Translations under genes and position numbers: made by a program | Part shown: positions 5,803 through 6,591 of the stretch, one piece after another | How positions within the stretch are numbered: the stretch's first letter is position 1 | Layout: each line of letters opens with the position of its first letter | The notes under the pieces: model-generated | What the model saw: the letters and a program-made list of their open reading frames with translations, nothing else | Databases searched by the model: none | What the model was told of the DNA's origin: nothing | Source of the DNA: Candidatus Zixiibacteriota bacterium | Lineage (GTDB): Bacteria; Zixibacteria; MSB-5A5; GN15; JAAZOE01 | Length of the DNA stretch: 6,591 nucleotides | Direction of reading: 5' to 3' | Assembly: GCA_030588275.1 (NCBI GenBank) | Contig: JAUUYJ010000145.1 | Span: forward strand, 1 to 6,591

Positions 5803-6474
5803 TTAGAAATCACTCCGATAAGAATGCAGATTATAAACTATCACTTTATTATTTTCTTTTAATCGATTGAATAACCAGTATTTGTGCCACAGGCCAGCAA
5901 TCACCAAAATCTTCATCCCGGGGTTTTCGCCGACCGTTTTTTCAATTCGCTTGAGAAAAGATTCGTTCCATTCCTCCAACAACTTCGCCCTGCCCGGCAT
6001 TATTTCCCTTTCAAGTTCATCCCGGGCTTGTGGAAAAAGATCATGTTCTTCAAGCTGAAGGTTCTCGATACAGTCTCCCCTTTTCATTAATACCTGCCAG
6101 GACTCAGCCTCCTTAAACGATAATCGATCCAGATAATCGAGGATAATTGAGTTTTTATTATCCTTTCTAAGCTCCTTATCATTCGCCTTAAACCGTTTTT
6201 CCCACTCGGTTGCTTCGTCTGTCGGAGATTGGATCGGGATGATTCGGATATCCAATCGTTTGGCGGTCGGGATGACAACATCCCTCTGTTCCGGCTTGGA
6301 GTTGCAACTTTGGGTTCCGGCCAGTTGCTCTGGCGACAATTCGGCGCAGATAATATCTGGGGCGATCTCTTCGATTATCGCTTCCAATCGCTTCGCATAT
6401 TCGGGAAACTGTTCCGGTTCCAGATGCAAAGTACCGAAAACAATAACTGGCGATTTGTAGTTGGAATTTGTCAT
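5803..6474 (-). CDS. TraB/PrgY-TIKI-like (GTxH) domain protein of unknown function
   Basis: Hypothetical 223-aa soluble protein with no signal peptide or membrane helix. The N-terminus VIVFGTLHLEPEQFPEY (10-26) followed by a helix and IIEEIAPDIICAELSPEQL (33-51), together with a C-terminal strand ILVIAGLWHKYWLFNRL (189-205) and VIVYNL, resembles the arrangement of the TraB/PrgY, TIKI and EreA/ChaN superfamily: GTxH near the start, a conserved Glu after the second strand (here E45), and a late glycine-histidine segment (here G194, H197). Some members of that group are thought to be metal-dependent hydrolases, but no reaction can be stated here. The middle (about 85-185) is charged and helical. 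An AGGAGG precedes the ATG at 6474 by 4 bases, a clear start. It is separated from the ior operon by 427 bases of repeats, so a shared role is not implied. The superfamily call is from motif pattern only. Confidence 0.75.
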   Translation of the reverse strand: MTNSNYKSPVIVFGTLHLEPEQFPEYAKRLEAIIEEIAPDIICAELSPEQLAGTQSCNSKPEQRDVVIPTAKRLDIRIIPIQSPTDEATEWEKRFKANDKELRKDNKNSIILDYLDRLSFKEAESWQVLMKRGDCIENLQLEEHDLFPQARDELEREIMPGRAKLLEEWNESFLKRIEKTVGENPGMKILVIAGLWHKYWLFNRLKENNKVIVYNLHSYRSDF

Positions 6475-6478
6475 ACGC

Positions 6479-6484
6479 CCTCCT
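6479..6484 (-). promoter_or_regulatory. Strong Shine-Dalgarno of the GTxH-domain gene
   Basis: A full AGGAGG lies 4 bases before the ATG at 6474. The spacing is short, but no other start with a comparable site is nearby, so it fixes the N-terminus and supports this being an expressed gene. Confidence 0.7.
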
Positions 6485-6525
6485 GTAAATTACCTGGCCG
6501 TATCTTCAAGCAAAGATCGCTACTA

Positions 6526-6591
6526 TTATAAACCGACTTGTATCATAAGACCGCTAATCAGAATCGTAATTCCTGCCAGCGCATGAGAGAA
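6526..6591 (-). CDS. C-terminal end of an unidentified, probably membrane, protein
   Basis: Only the last 21 residues and a TAA stop (followed at once by TAG) are in the window. They read FSHALAGITILISGLMIQVG plus a final L, a hydrophobic stretch that could be a C-terminal transmembrane helix. The stop is 51 bases before the start of the GTxH-domain gene, close enough for cotranscription. The fragment is too short to identify, and the reading frame is supported only by its composition and by its fit to the spacing. Confidence 0.45.
   Translation of the reverse strand, partial: FSHALAGITILISGLMIQVGL

Overview
The window is bacterial DNA of moderate GC content, and every gene supported here lies on the minus strand. 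The main unit runs from about 5375 down past position 1: iorA, iorB, a butyrate kinase-type acyl kinase, and two tandem phosphate butyryltransferase-type genes, the last cut by the window edge. The use of a ferredoxin-linked 2-oxoacid oxidoreductase together with a CoA/acyl-phosphate/kinase exit route suggests an anaerobic or fermentative bacterium. The repeat-rich intergenic DNA recalls poorly cultured bacterial lineages, but I cannot assign a phylum from this sequence.

Layout in transcription order (right to left). 6526-6591 holds the last 21 codons of a gene ending in a hydrophobic helix. 6474-5803 encodes a 223-aa protein resembling the TraB/PrgY-TIKI (GTxH) superfamily. 5802-5376 is a 427-bp non-coding gap; its part nearest 5803 is packed with hairpins and short direct repeats, and the part near 5376 is the iorA leader. 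5375-3585 is iorA and 3582-2983 is iorB, two bases apart. 2969-1890 is the acyl kinase, whose Shine-Dalgarno overlaps the iorB stop. 1889-1580 is a 310-bp gap built almost entirely from about four degenerate copies of an 87-bp tandem repeat, the last of which runs across the start codon of the next gene. 1579-629 is the first phosphate acyltransferase. 632-1 is the second, overlapping the first by 4 bp (ATGA).

How the genes could work together (inference from families). IorAB oxidatively decarboxylates an arylpyruvate (from Phe, Tyr or Trp by transamination) to aryl-acetyl-CoA and reduced ferredoxin. The phosphate acyltransferase swaps CoA for phosphate, and the kinase transfers that phosphate to ADP, releasing an arylacetic or related acid and ATP. 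One operon would then carry an ATP-yielding amino-acid fermentation route, in place of the ADP-forming acyl-CoA synthetase that archaea use at this step. The reverse direction, uptake and reductive carboxylation of aryl acids for amino-acid synthesis, cannot be excluded. The most unusual points are the pair of diverged acyltransferases and the 87-bp repeat array in front of them.
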